A stretch of 64,000 nt of DNA, taken from positions 9,885,001 through 9,949,000 of the forward strand of contig OX485807.1 of the NCBI GenBank assembly GCA_950295325.1. Direction: 5' to 3'. The position numbers were made by a program, and so were the translations under genes. Positions 1 to 13,007 of this stretch are shown in pieces. This DNA is from Polytrichum commune. Lineage: Eukaryota; Streptophyta; Polytrichopsida; Polytrichales; Polytrichaceae. Under the pieces are notes generated by a model. It ran no database searches. It was given only the letters and a program-made list of their open reading frames with translations, and was not told where the DNA came from. Each line of letters opens with the position of its first letter. The stretch's first letter is position 1.

Positions 1-1500
1 CTGCATACAAGCCACATGAACATTGGGATGCTTGAAAATGTTTGTGCTTTGGATGAGTGTATGTTTGCAAAGGTGGCATAATGACATTACCATTAACAAT
101 GTCTCTAAGTCAGTCCATGCACAAATAATGACATATTAATGAAAACACGTGACATTGTTCAACCATGCCTAGTGGTCAATTTACAATTCTATTAACTAAC
201 ATGAGACCAACTATAGTCATTTGTTGCCTTTAGCGAGATGCAAGAGCAACGAGGGGGCTTGGATATAACTCGTAGTTGGGCCACACGTGTTGGTTATTAT
301 GCCTAGTTGGTATGTGCAAGACTAGACTTAAGCCAAAAATTATCTTTCTCGTATAATTTTGGGAAATTTTGGTTCCAATCCGCAATCGGATATTTCACAA
401 ACTCCATGAGACAAAGTTATTGTATAGAAGCAATAAAAGGTTGAACTAACATGATAAATTCCTCGTTGATATGTTACAATTGCATTGTTTTTATTTTATT
501 TTATGTTTTCTTCTTCTAATGAGCCGCATTTTGCTACTACGAGGCACTTTGTTACATGAAACTAAACCACATAGCATAATACAACTTACGCCACTGCATA
601 TAATTTTTTTCTTCATAATCATATAGTATACCACCCTTTTGTGTAATGTAGCCATCAAGGGTTAAGGTAGGAGCATGTGTGAATGACACTTTGAGCACTA
701 CGATTCCTTACCAAACTTGACAACCATATCCATTCTTTTTACTTTAGATAAGCATTTACATGATAAGCACAACTACATTATGGTACCATGAATAAGAGCA
801 ATTATGAGTTATATAGCAAATGCTCATAGCCATAGACCTCATTTGACCATTCTTAGTCGCATAAGGGGTGCGAGGTGTAATGTGGTTTCATAATTCGGGA
901 GCACGTGTAGTCAGGTGGGATGAAGTAAATGCATGCCCTTCATGAAATAATCACTTGGACCCAAGTCAAGCACAAAGAGATACCCCTCACCACACTCATT
1001 TGTACCTAGTGTCATTACAGGGTTTGTATCTTCCAATATTGTAGTGGTGAGTTGCATGTGCATGCAATTGCTTGAGATCCACGATGTTGTATGAGATGTA
1101 AATATGATATGATATGATATGATATGATCTATATATATATATATAGCTAACGTTCATTATGCAATTCAACTAATATATTAGATGAGCATGGATGGGTGGG
1201 TGGTTGAGTGGAAAATGGTTTAGGTCAAATTTATTAATCTAACCACCTACTTTGCACTGGACCACATGACATAATATATTTTATGCCCATCATACACCAT
1301 GGACTTGTAGTATGAGAATAATTGGACTCCATACCAAATAGCATATATTCAGACTGCATAAAGCACATTATAGCAATGAAGTACGTTAGCTTTCCACTAC
1401 CATGAATCCTAAAAATTAAAAAAAAAAACTCACATTTAAGTAAATATTGACATAAACCTCAAAATATATGTTTGTTGGTTTCTTTAATTTTGTGGGTGGA
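1..1500. other. Intergenic, no gene seen
   Basis: AT-rich non-coding sequence. It contains a (GATAT)n/(TA)n microsatellite near 1105-1145 and no open frame with recognisable protein character. Confidence 0.6.
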
Positions 1501-1523
1501 TTTGTCAACACAATTGTAATAAG

Positions 1524-1853
1524 CTCGGGGGGGGGGGGGTAGTCATTGGTTGGAGTAGCAATATACGTGCGAACAAATGATAGGGTATTTTTAAAAACAT
1601 GGGGGCTAAAAATTATAAATGAACTTAAGAGTAATATAGGGTATCAAAAATGGCACTGGACATCTTTAAAGTACTATAGGGTATGGAATAATAGGTAATT
1701 TGGAATTATAAGTAATGCAAGCCATTTTTCTATTAACCCAAAGTAGAAATTTACATAATGATAGCATGTGAAAAAAAAAAAAAATTGAAAGTAATAACCC
1801 CCTATAAAATAGTGGTTGTTTAACACACTGCACCCCCCCCCCCCCCCCGAGGT
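1524..1853. mobile_element. G/C-run-bounded inverted element (copy 1)
   Basis: The element starts at CTC followed by a 13-base G run (1527-1539) and ends in a 16-base C run followed by GAG (1833-1851), so its ends are inverted copies of CTCGGGGG. Its interior (near 1567-1600, GTGCGA...GATAGGGTATTT) resembles the interiors next to the G runs at 42.78 and 44.35 kb. This suggests a dispersed non-autonomous family. No coding capacity and no clear target duplication were found. Confidence 0.4.
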
Positions 1854-1854
1854 A

Positions 1855-4800
1855 ATAAGTCATATGAATCCTCATCCAATAACTTCAATGTTAAGTTTTC
1901 AAAATATGATGAGGAAAAATATGTCTTTAATGTTAAATCCATACAATGAAATGGTAATATAATAAAAATATAACTAAAATATCATCAAAATGAACTTTAC
2001 ATATTCTACGGGAGGATCGTGCTGATCAAATTTCATCCACAATACCCTCTTCTCATCCACCTTGTTAGTTCCTCCACCTCCGTGTTCACATATTCATTAG
2101 GTGTGGATACTTTTCTTAATATTGTTGATTTATATTATGGTGTTAAATTAATCCGTGTGAAGAGGAGTTTTGATGATGTGGCCATTTCCTAGTGGCATTG
2201 AAGAGGATGGTCTAAACATACATACCTATGTCCTCTCGTGATTGGTGTACCCAAAACTCATCAAATGGGATGAAATCTTGATGTATTGGTGAAGTCGATT
2301 TCTCCTTGTGTCAATTATAACGACAATTGACATGAGCCACCCAACTATGGGTTGTAGCCATGTCCACTCACCTCTGTTGCAAGTCACGTAGACAACTACA
2401 CCAAATTGTCTAATTAGTGTGGGTTACCATTTGGAGTTACGTGTTGCTATAACTTTTTTTATTGACACTATCTTATTTACCAAGTAAGTTACATCATGCT
2501 CTTTGATGTGCGTACTAATTATGTATGTAGTTTGAGCAAAATAAAACTCATCCATGATGAATGACGTAGGGATGAAGAACCCCAACTGACCCCAACAAGA
2601 AATGGATGGATAAGAAGTGCACTAAACATTGTGCATAGTGTCACCGATCATACCCATAACATTACTTAGCACATATTGTTTGTTAAGTGGGGGGGGGGGG
2701 GCTCATAATACATAACAATCAAATGTTCAAAAAGTTGAGCAAAATACTCAGTTGTATAAGCATCTAAATTCTAATATCCCACGGAGGGTGCAATGAACAA
2801 ACAGTGAGTGTTGAGTGATGTTATGGTTCGCCTTGCTCAATGTTAATTGTAAACTGCTCGTGTAGTGTCACCAACACTAAATGTCAACCTACCATTATTT
2901 GTCCTCCCTTGTTAACAAATTTGGACATCAGTGAATCGTAGACAATTGTCACGACAAATGTCGCTCACGAAGTGGGAATTCATCCAATTTTTTGCATGAC
3001 AAAAATATTAGAATATTAGAGATGTTAGGATGATGAACTAAAGTAAGTCGAGATGACGATATTTGTAATTCGTAAGAAGTGTCGTTGGAAAAGTTACCAC
3101 AGTGGCATCAAATACCACACGACACTAATTACAACATTTGGTGTACTTACTAAGTACACAATAATTTGCTTACATATGTGAGTACAGCAGCGAGAAGAAC
3201 CCCGGATGGATGAAAGTTGGTGAGCTTGTGGAAAGGGCTGGATGAACAACAATGCGGACTGTCAGACAACAGGGGTTAGGATGGATGGATGGATGGATGT
3301 GCCACATGGATGACCCCTCCCCCCCAGGAGTGGATGAACATATGGGTTGGACTCTTGGAGGAGGGATCCATTGGAATGGGGAAATCTATCGAGAATAATT
3401 AATGTTCAGTTGACTTTATGGGTCGGCGATGATTTTGCAATTGTCAACCAAACGTTTGATATTATAGAATAAATATATGAGGCACACAGCCATACTGTAT
3501 TGTGGAGAAGACTTCTTCTACACTTATATGTGCAATTAGGATGGGTACGTGTTCATATTACCACCATTGACAACATCTTGGATGGGATGTACACTCTAAA
3601 CTCCGTAGTATCACACATGTGGCAACCAAAGCGCACGTGATATTACGGAGTTTTGTAGTGTTAACATGGATGCGTGATACTATAGAAATAGTGTAGCATG
3701 TGACATTATGGAATCACACAAAGGAGATGTGAGGACAATTTGAATTCGTCTTCATGTCACCTACGCTACTGTGGTCCACTCCACTTGGCCTTCGTGGGCG
3801 ATGTGGCGGATGAATGCATCAACATTCAACAAGTGGCATCAGAAGAAGAAGGTGACACTCCATATGTTGACACGTGGCGCATGCGAGGGTGTGGGTTGAC
3901 TTATTGGTTGATATTACGGAGTTTAAGGTGTACTACTTTTAATTCCATAAGTCTTTCGGCTTTCCATACTCTAAAATCAATTTCATTTCATCGGGGAGGG
4001 TGGGTGGGTGGGTGGGTGGGTGGGAGTGTTGAGTCCCATGTAGAGTACAATGGTTATGATTCTTAGTCAGCTGGCCGACCGTCTAAATCAAGATCACAGA
4101 CCGTGAAATAGTTCTTTGAGTTTAAACTACAATGATTATGCCAAGTAGTGCATGTGGTGCTAATTTTGAAACATGTACTATTTGTAAAGTCTCAAAATTA
4201 GTGAGGGCCGCGAGAATGTTATTGAGAGATATTGAATTCGTGATCATTTACCATATTTTTTTCAAAAGAAAATTAGTGTGTGCTCTAAGGTGCTTGTAGA
4301 GCAATAATAACTCATATGCAAACATGTTTGTCAATCAACAGTGGTAGGATGAAATAGAGTTGGTATTCTCAATGAGCAGTGCTTCCTAGATCTTTTGGTG
4401 GCATTAATTTCCTAGCGTAAAGAACTCAATATCACCTTGACTAAGTTTCCACACTTGCTTTTAGCCCTTCCTCACTAATTGGGATGCTCAATGTAGTACG
4501 AATCAACAATAACTTATAATGGCATCCGTTCTTAGATCCGCACCTAACCACAAACCACTCACATAGTAGGTGTGCTCGTTCATGAAAGCAACATGACTAG
4601 GCCCTCCTACTTTTGTAGTTTGGACAATCCATCTTCCACTGCATACACAGATCATCAGTTCTTGGAACTGTGGTAATTGCACATGGTACAAACTGTTGAA
4701 TCAAAAATCATAACCAACTGATCATCTAAAAGTAGACAATTTATCATACATGTCATATTATATCATCCATGGATGCACGATATCATCCATAAATTCTCAT

Positions 4801-5520
4801 ATTTTTGTCCACGAGAGTCGATTGGTCACGTATATCATCACTCCCGTGACTCGTCATCCACTCCAACCCCCGTACCACAATCACCACCGACCGACATCTC
4901 CCGGACTTGCCCAACATCCTTGTGTTGAACGTTTCTAGTGCAATATATGAATGAGGTGTGAAATCGTTTTCTATCACTTTCAATTCTCCTCCCCGGTAGG
5001 TATGATAAGTTACTCCACATAACTTTGGTCCCTTTCTAACAAGGCTCCTCCTCATATATATAGACCGACCCACCTAAACCCCTCCATTATTGGGCCCATT
5101 AGTTATTACCATAACGCCGTATGCTCCTTCACCCGCCCTTCTTCCCCAATAACTTCAAGGTCCGTGACGGCTTAAGTAGTTCATGTGGCCCATTAGTCGT
5201 AGAATATTCTCCATCGAGGCACCCGTTTATTTGTCAACCCAAAATGAATGTCACCTTCTAGACCCAAGCTTTTATACTGCGGCTGTGTTGGATATGAATT
5301 CCGTACTGACCTCCATTATTAAGGATGTTATTAGCTAGGTGGTCACTTGCTCTTGTCTATAGCCTCCGAACTCGATCACCAACATAAAAGAGCCATTGAA
5401 GAAACCAAAGACTACCTTATGATAAATCGTTCGGATACATGAAGACTTCACAAAGACTATCTAGTGTCTATTTTATATACTTGTATACAGTCAATCTTGT
5501 ATCTCTAGGTTAGGGAGCAC
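1855..5520. other. Intergenic, simple repeats only
   Basis: No gene recognised. It holds a G run (2689-2701), GGAT microsatellite (about 3277-3300), a GGTGG microsatellite (about 3995-4023), and a short hairpin around 3600-3655 built on CTCCGTAGTATCAC and its complement. Short open frames here show no family features. Confidence 0.5.
2826..2905 (-). repeat. Dispersed repeat F3, copy 1
   Basis: On the minus strand this matches 27027-27115 and 35388-35475. The shared core is TGTTGGTGACACTA followed by GCAGTTTACAATTA. The three copies are diverged and non-coding. Confidence 0.5.
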
Positions 5521-5524
5521 CTTA

Positions 5525-6109
5525 GGGCCGCTTCACACTATGGCCGTCCAAGTCGAGAGGCTGTGGGATTGAATGGCCAAACTTTGTCGAGAGTCCAAAG
5601 AAATGGGCTGAAAAAAGCTAGCCAAAAAATAATAGGAATTGGAGCTGTCAGCCAAGCATAGTGTGAAGCTTTCAAAAGGCGAAGCCCAAAGTCCAAACCT
5701 TTGGTCATGAACTTCCACGGCCTCTCAACTTGGACAACCATAGTGTGAAGCCTGCAAAGGCCAAGCGCAAAGTTCAAACCCAAGAAGGAGCATCCCACTT
5801 TATTCCTTGCCCAAAACAACCCCTCCAACCTAACGGCCAAGTTCTTGTAATTTTTTAAAATTTGTTTTATATAAGAAATCGACATCCTCACAACCATAGT
5901 TTCGGTTTTCATTCTTGTTTGACCCAAACTTCCTTCGAGAGTCCGTCGCCTTGGTCAAAAAGTGTTGCCATGTAGGCATTATGGAGAGCAACATCCTTTG
6001 GACTTTGGTCTCTAGTGTGAAGGGTCGAGAGGCCGGATTCTTGGTTTCTTGCAATTTGATTGGTGGAAATCGATGGCCTCTCAACCTTTGGTCATAGTGT
6101 GAAGCGGCC
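5525..6109. mobile_element. Harbinger/Tourist-like MITE (M1)
   Basis: It opens GGGCCGCTTCACACTATGG directly after TTA (5522-5524) and closes with the inverted match CATAGTGTGAAGCGGCC. The right side has lost one terminal C and the flanking triplet reads ATA instead of TTA. The inner arms also mirror each other (CTCGAGAGGC-type motifs). The 585-bp interior has no transposase. TIR and TSD type fit non-autonomous PIF/Harbinger elements, and this is one of nine related elements in the window. Confidence 0.65.
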
Positions 6110-6800
6110 ATATGAACATATTTTCTTAATTCCCGTGTAGAGAAAAAGACCATGTGTACTGCAAGTTTTTTTCCCCCTAATATTGAAATAAGTACATATT
6201 CTAAAGTGAAAATTGTGTTGGCACCCAAAACCATTAGAGGGGGGGGGGACACAATGTTCACATGGTGAACCTTCTCAAAATGAACATACATATATTATGC
6301 AAGATTACAAGGGTGTTGGTTTTGGGTGTTGTCTTGGTTTAAGTTGCCCCTGCCTTATTTAGTTGTGCTTGCAGTATATTTGTGCATTGGAATGTTTTCC
6401 CCGTCTCAACATTTCACATCCATGGCAATTGTTTCACACGGTCAACATGCTTTACCATGTGTTTTTGCTTATTCACTCACATATTATTTGATAATGAAAC
6501 ACACTATTAATGTGAGATGATAAGCAAATCAAAAATTTGCATGTAGCAATATGTCTCACAATCTTTGGAGCTCATATGAATATCTTGTTTCATCGTTGTA
6601 TCTATAATCTTTTATAGGCTCGTACTTGAAGAATTTTGTATATCTATACTTTTGCGTTTGCATGACATTCCCAAATCATATTGTCTTCTCCCTCTAAACA
6701 TTTCACATTCATGGCAATTGTTTCACATGGTAACATGTTTGGATGTAGCATTACTTTTGAAATTCTACGAATTTGTTGAATTACGGGAGGAATCCACCTA

Positions 6801-6870
6801 TTAGCACAAAATTATCCATTGGTTAACACTTTTGCTCTATATTCGCGAGGTCCTTGGTTCGATTCCCCCT
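6801..6870 (+). repeat. tRNA-like SINE head (degenerate)
   Basis: A perfect pol III B-box, GGTTCGATTCC, lies at 6856-6866. Upstream, TTAGCAC...TTGGTTAACAC and a GCGAGGTCCTTGG stem arrangement resemble the D-arm, anticodon arm and T-arm order of a tRNA. The cloverleaf does not close, so this is not a working tRNA gene. A tRNA-derived SINE head or tRNA pseudogene is the likely reading. No 3' tail could be defined. Confidence 0.4.
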
Positions 6871-6899
6871 TCCTTCATGCCCAAAATTTCCTTCATAAT

Positions 6900-8100
6900 T
6901 CATGCACATATTATTGCCCTCCGTATTAAACAACAAAGATGCCGTACAATAGCTAGAAAACTAGGAACAACACTATCAACAAATAGTCACATCATTCAAG
7001 GTTACGGAGCAATGTGGAAGTTGGATAAAGTAATGTCAAGTTGTCCACACATTCTTAGTGAGAGAGACAATCGTTACTTGACACGATTGGTGCAAACAAA
7101 ATAAGAGAGTACTACAATAAAATGACATCAAATACCATGTGACATTAAATTCCATATTTAGCATAGTTGGCACATACAAACCCTACCCACCATTCAATAT
7201 TCCCCTCTACATTTGGGTGGGTTTATCCTTATTCACACTAGAATCTAGCGGGCAACCGGCCTACATGGGAACTCAACTCTAATTCCCCCACTCTCTCTCT
7301 CTCCCCCAAGCCCGACATGTCCATCTATCAATGAATCTAGAGTATAGTCTAACCTCGTTTATACGTCACCCTCGATATTACGACACATTTTTGCGCGACC
7401 AAACTTTTTAGTTCAAAACTCTTTCTTTAATATGACTACAACACTTGATAATGCGACATTTAGAATCTCCATTTTGTCATATTAAAGAGGTAATTAATGC
7501 TATAATTCTTTTCATCTATGCTATGTACATTTAAAATATATTCATTTTCACTTAGGAGCTACTTGGGAGCTTCACTTATCATTGAGAACTTAATGATAAT
7601 TAGGGTTACTAGTCTAAAATGGACATGATTAGGGTTAGAGTGGCATGCAACACCAGAGATCTTTGAACTCCTATTTCAAGAGTTGTTGAAAACATTTGTA
7701 TTTATTTGAAATTATATGTTATTATGTCATACCATCCATATTACTTAAACTTGTTGTATGTATATTTTAAGCTCACATTACTTTATGTTTTTCATATTCC
7801 CTCAATAATACGACAACTTTACACCATTTGTGATATTAATGAGAAGACGACACCTTGATAATACAACTTTTTTTGTGTTTCCCAAACGTGCCATGTTAAA
7901 GAGGGAGAACAGTAGTAAAATTGTGATCCTTCTTACTTTACGCTTTGCCACCGTCAGCTTTCCCAGAGGATTAGAAAGGTCGGTACCTGGAGACCACGTT
8001 CCCAATCATCCCTCTGACTACACCTTCTCGTGACCTAACCCGAGTGAGTATAAAGAAAACCTTTCTAGGAAACTTTCTCATACTAAACTTGGCCCCGTGT
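6900..8100. other. Intergenic, no gene seen
   Basis: AT-rich non-coding sequence with a short CT microsatellite near 7292-7303. Overlapping short frames on both strands at 7.8-8.25 kb lack any family signature. Confidence 0.5.
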
Positions 8101-8136
8101 TTTAGAAGAATTAACATTAACCTTTCAGTGACCGTA

Positions 8137-8430
8137 CGTAACCGGTTGGCCGCTTTGTTTCGCCGAGGTGGCACTACACGATTGGCTCTGAGCACACAGG
8201 TTTTGCAGACGATAACCTCGACATCCCAGCCGGTTATGATCATCTAAATCGGTTATGGTGACAGGTGACCCGCTGTTTAGGTCACCTGCACGGCTCAACA
8301 AAGCGGCCTACCGGTTACGTCCGGTAATCGTTTTATTGGAACCGGTTATCGGTGCAGAACCGGTTCTATCAAGTTGGCTCGCCCGCAGGCTCGCCACCTT
8401 GACAGAACCGGTTCCAATAAAACGATTACC
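8137..8430. repeat. Nested inverted repeats rich in AACCGGTT
   Basis: Two successive hairpin pairs are visible. Arm A (8137-8159) pairs with 8297-8319 at 22 of 23 bases, and arm B (8323-8347) pairs with 8406-8430 at 25 of 25. A third small hairpin, AGGTGACC...GGTCACCT, sits in the first loop (about 8263-8288). The palindrome ACCGGTT recurs in the arms and loops. It may be a foldback element or a cruciform-forming array. No target duplication was found and it does not encode a clear protein. Confidence 0.7.
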
Positions 8431-8501
8431 TAATACGTAGTTGAAGTTCTTTCTGACAAATCCAACTATATAGATGTTTGTAGGTTAAAGGTGACTACTC
8501 A

Positions 8502-8960
8502 GGGCCACTTCACACACGAGCCAAGAGCCATGACCATGAAATTGTGAGAGCCTAAAAGAAAGTGGCCAAAGACCGTCCTAACACACCTCCAAAATCATGT
8601 GGTGTAGTCACGGATTCTCAAGTGTAGTGTGAAGTTATGTGTGATCAGGCCCTCAACCAAATGCTCATACATGGTAAAACTGAATAAATCAATGGTTGTG
8701 AGAGTTTGGAGTGTCATGGTCTCCTGGTTTTGTGTTAGGCCTACCTCCTAGAGGTGGTTTTTTTTTTTAAATAATCCAAGTGACCATGAACATGATCCAT
8801 TCGATGCCATGTGGATTTTACATCCATCTTGCATTCACATACTTTGTTGGTCCCTTGAGTGTAGTGTGAAGCGAACTTGGACCGGCTCCGCCTTTTCCAA
8901 CAATGAGAGTGCTTGAAGTGTAATGGTCACGGGCTCTCAGTCTCATGTGTGAAGTGACCC
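8502..8960. mobile_element. Harbinger/Tourist-like MITE (M2)
   Basis: The ends GGGCCACTTCACACACGAG and GTGTGAAGTGACCC are inverted. The element is flanked by the same triplet, TCA, at 8499-8501 and 8961-8963, a variant of the usual TAA/TTA target. Length is 459 bp with no coding capacity. Internal copies of the TAGTGTGAAG motif suggest earlier nesting or rearrangement. Confidence 0.7.
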
Positions 8961-9040
8961 TCATAACCCAATTTTTAAACGTTGAAGTTATGTTATGTAT
9001 GATATTATAATAGGCATGTTAACAATGATCTTGAACATAG

Positions 9041-9175
9041 CATTATTCATATCCATAACAATGTTATGTGGGACTCATAGTATTCCATAAGATATTCTCA
9101 TGCTTGGATTGCATAGGGGGATATTTTGTGGAATATTTTCAGTCCCACAAAACAACGTTATGGATATGAATAATG
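9041..9175. mobile_element. Palindromic MITE (family P, copy A)
   Basis: This near-perfect palindrome begins CATTATTCATATCCATAACA and ends with its complement. Both arms carry the GTGGGACT/AGTCCCAC motif. It is 135 bp with no coding capacity. Related copies lie at 16.24, 19.76, 21.42 and 24.68 kb; three copies have both arms and two have only one. Confidence 0.7.
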
Positions 9176-9179
9176 TTAT

Positions 9180-12150
9180 GAAAGGCACCAGTTTAAAATT
9201 AAATTGGGGTTTTTTTTTTTTTTTTTTTTTTTTATTGAACCTCCCACTTGTGTCATCGCCAAATGACAAAATGTTACCCTCGTTCAAAAGAGGGGTAATG
9301 TACCTACTCAACAACTCACAAATCTTGAAACCATTATTTTGTGAGTTTTTATGAAGCTTTGCAATTTGAGGCAGCGGTGCCACAACTATGCACCTTCCAT
9401 GTGGATTTACACCCATCAACACATGTACAACTAATTTTTTGACAACAGATGTTTGGGATATGTTGCGTTTGAGTGTCATGCAAATTTCCATATCGAGTAG
9501 GAATTAGTTGTAGGTACGGATAAAAAATAAAAAATAAAAATAAAAATATAGTAAAATAAATTTTAGGATATGTTGCCCCTAATCCGCAAAGGTGATGAAT
9601 GTCAAATTTCAGTTCGTGGACGGGTTCCAGTGTAAACCAATTGAGAGTACACTCCCATATTTGAATTAATCAAAAAATAACTAACTCTATTGAATCATAA
9701 TTATCCATGTGGCATAGCATAGCATACTTGAGTATGAACAAGAGGAGTAGTTGAAACAATCAAGAAACCATCCAAACTAGTGTGAAAGGGGTTTGTGCGA
9801 ATTGCTCACAAAACATATTGTGGCCACATATGCATCATAGCTATGTGATGCTCCACCTAACCATTGACAATAATTGGTATAATTATTTAGAATCCATGCT
9901 TTGTATTTTTAGATATGCATTATTTCAAAATTGGATATTGAGACCGCTTATAAGTTGTTTATTTACATATTGACATACACCTTGCGAGGGTGGGGTGGAG
10001 CAGTGATATGTTCATTTTGAGGAATCATGAACATAACAATAATAAAATATCACGTTTCATGATATTACTCTATATGAACTCAAATGAAATATTTTAGGGG
10101 TAAATCGACCATTTAAAAGTGTTGGGGTTTCAAGTCGAATCAAAGATACGATATAAAATGTAAGATCTAGGGCCTCCTCCTTTAGCCCAAGAAAATGAAT
10201 GTCTTTAATTGTGTCCGTTAACAAATCATCAAAGCATCCAACCACTACCTTTCTTGTGGTCGCAAAAATCCAAACATACAAATTCACAAACAAATAATAC
10301 AAAGAGAGAGATTTGAAAATTATAACTCAAATTGTGAAGGAAATCAAACTTTCCCGGACACAAGAACACATGGCTAGTTATCACATGAAATTTGAGATTG
10401 CACATTATTTTCAATTTCATAACTTGATGTTGAAACTAATGCTTAACCCTCACTTGAGGACACCGTACTCTAATTTTATCAACGCATTCGGCTCCATAGT
10501 TGAGAGGAGATACAAACGTGGTCATAGTTTCTTGACTCATTGATGCTTGTTGCCCAAGACTTGGCAAATCTAATGAAGGCAATGCATGCAACTGAGAAGG
10601 GGTTGGAATCACATGGAAGTCTTGTATCAAGATATACAATGGTTTATGTCTTCTTCTATGGTTGTTGCCAATATGTCAAGGTTCTAGTTTATTGGGTCCC
10701 CTAATCGTTAGCACGAGTACCACTCTCCCATGACAAAGATATTCAACATGACAAACTAAAAACAAAGGGATCTATGTCATGACAAAAGTGAAGCATTATC
10801 CAGCCACGTGGCTCAAGTGCAAATTTGATTGCACTTGTACAAAGGAGAAGTCCTCTTGAAGAAGATCGCTCTTTTATATGTGTGCACACAACCACCTTCC
10901 ATTCTCCAACATCCAAGTGTTGCAGTGACTAAATACATGGGAGTCGTTATGGGCAACTAATCACAAGGGGCATTATTAACATTCTTTCTTGCATGCACAC
11001 CAAATTTGAAGCCAACCCATCCTCCTCTTCAATTCAACTATAGTGCATAGAAAAATGTGTGTGCACAAAACATGTAATTTTGAAATGTGTGTGTATAGAA
11101 CATGCCTAGAAATGATGGTTGAGCACTTCGGAGTTCATCACAAAGGCCGTAAAACATCTCCAAGTTGAGGTCCATGAAAAGTTGGGGGGTCTAAATCACC
11201 CCCCTTGAATGGACCTTGGTTTCAAGTTTGAAGATTGGGTTTTTAAACTAGGAGGAGTGTTTTCTTAAGTTGTGATTTAGCATGATGGTGATGATGCCTC
11301 ACCGCCACTTCACTTTTCCTTACCAAATTGGTGTTCACATAATTGAAGACTTTGGACGAGTTCGAAAAAAGCAAGCAATTTCTAAAAGATTCACCATTTG
11401 TGCTTCAAATCTTGTTGTTTGTACTTGCCATGTTGCCATTGTGTAGGTGATTGTATACTAAAAGACCATGACCAAAGTATGCAAATTCTTGCATGGTATA
11501 TGGACTCGTATGGTACCAAAAACAAAATCTGTAGTCAAATGTCCATACCCTACTAGTATAAAAAATGGTGAATTCCTCATTATAGAAATGTGAATGATAA
11601 AAATAAATAAATTAACAAAAAAATCAATACCATACCAACACTCATAATATTAGACAACCATTGTGATTGGGTCCCTTTCTAGAGGGGAAGCTTTGCTCAT
11701 AGGCTAAATAGTTGGCCTAGTATTTTCTCAGCAAAATCTTGCAAATATTAGCCCCACTTACATGGCACATGTGCCCCCTCCCCCCCCCCCCCTTTCAACA
11801 CGCGCGCCCCGGAAATCACCACATGTCACCAGATTATTTGACGAGCATAGGTTAAACCCGCAAATCCAAGCATGACTAAGCTTTAGAATTCCCACATGTC
11901 GGTTCAAGTTGGCAGAGTGAACTATATTTGTGCTAAGTATTGTTCATTTATGAGGAAGCCCTAACATAAAAAGGGACATTGTGCCTGCAAAAATATTTGT
12001 TCCCGTGGTGCAAGAATTTCATGCTATGTAATGTTATGTTGGGGTCAACCCACCCTTAACCACAACAAATAGTAGTTTGTTTAGAGAACCAACACATTCA
12101 GCTTTCAAAAAGATTAAGAGCAGGAGTCGTTTAGAAATGTATTCAAGTTG
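9180..12150. other. Intergenic, no gene seen
   Basis: Non-coding. It contains a long T run (about 9210-9233), an AAAAT-type microsatellite (about 9522-9547) and a C run near 11780-11792. Short open frames around 10.06-10.64 kb have no recognisable domain. Confidence 0.5.
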
Positions 12151-12160
12151 AGCACCTTAA

Positions 12161-12495
12161 GGCCAATCCACACACTAGCCAAGGATTGTGCCCATGTAAT
12201 TGTGAGAGCCCTTGACTCTTATCTAAAGGCCGTTCCAATTATGTAACTAACATGGTTTGGCGGAGTTTATGTCATGCCTACCTCTTGGAGGTAGGCCTAA
12301 TGAAGATTTTGCCAAGCATATGAAACATTATTTATAGGTTTCCATATAGGAATCCAAGTCGAATTTTCAGCCATGATAATTTCTTTGGGCCCTCGAGCCT
12401 ACAACCTCTAGTGGTGAAGTGAACTTGGACATCTCGGTCGTTTCAACCAATCAAGAGATCTTAGAATGCATTCAGTCTCTTGGGTGAAGTGGACC
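12161..12495. mobile_element. Harbinger/Tourist-like MITE (M3), first of three in a row
   Basis: It runs from GGCCAATCCACACAC to GGTGAAGTGGACC with TAA on each side (12158-12160 and 12496-12498). Length is 335 bp, non-coding. The right TAA is also the left TAA of the next element. Confidence 0.6.
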
Positions 12496-12498
12496 TAA

Positions 12499-13004
12499 GG
12501 GCCAGGAGCCGTGTCCACAAAGTTGTGAGAGCCCAAAAGAAAGTGTCTAGAGGTTGTTCCAAGACACCTCCAAAATCATTTAGCGTGGGTCATGGATCCT
12601 CGAGTGTAGTGTGATGTCATGAGTGACCAGGCCCTCAACCAAATGCTATTTCAATGAATTTCTATTCACGCAGGTCCTCACACATGACAAAATAGAATAA
12701 ACCAACGGTTGTGAGCGTTCAGAGTGCCATGGTCCCCCGGTTTGGTGTTAGGCCCACCTCCAAGAGTTGGTTTTTGAAAACAACCCAAGTGACCATGAAA
12801 CATGATCCATTGGATGCGATGTAGGAATCCATCTAGACGCTACCATCTAGAATGCATCCATCTTGCATTCACATACTCCCTCCGTCGGTGCCTCAAGCGT
12901 CGTAGTGTGTAGCGAACTTGGACCGGCTCCGCCTTTGCCACTGATGCGAGTGGTTGAAGTGTAATGGTCATGGGCTCTCAACAACCTTGTGTGTGAAGTG
13001 GCCC
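12499..13004. mobile_element. Harbinger/Tourist-like MITE (M4), second of three
   Basis: It starts GGGCCAGGAGCCGTG and ends GTGTGAAGTGGCCC, with TAA on both sides (12496-12498 and 13005-13007). Length is 506 bp. Much of the interior resembles M2 at 8.5 kb, including the GAACTTGGACCGGCTCCGCC block, so M2 and M4 are members of one subfamily. Confidence 0.7.
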
Positions 13005-13007
13005 TAA

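Noticed and set aside
1666-1875. 69-codon minus-strand frame with Gly and Phe runs
   Set aside because: Gly and Phe runs come from translated homopolymers (C16 and A14).
5830-6291. 153-codon minus-strand frame
   Set aside because: It crosses the boundary of MITE M1 into flanking sequence and has no domain; a chance frame in a repeat.
8100-8430. Possible CRISPR-like array of ACCGGTT repeats
   Set aside because: Spacing is irregular and the copies are explained by hairpin arms; the context is eukaryotic.
9075-9491. 138-codon minus-strand frame with a Lys run
   Set aside because: It spans a palindromic MITE and a 24-base T run; no family features.
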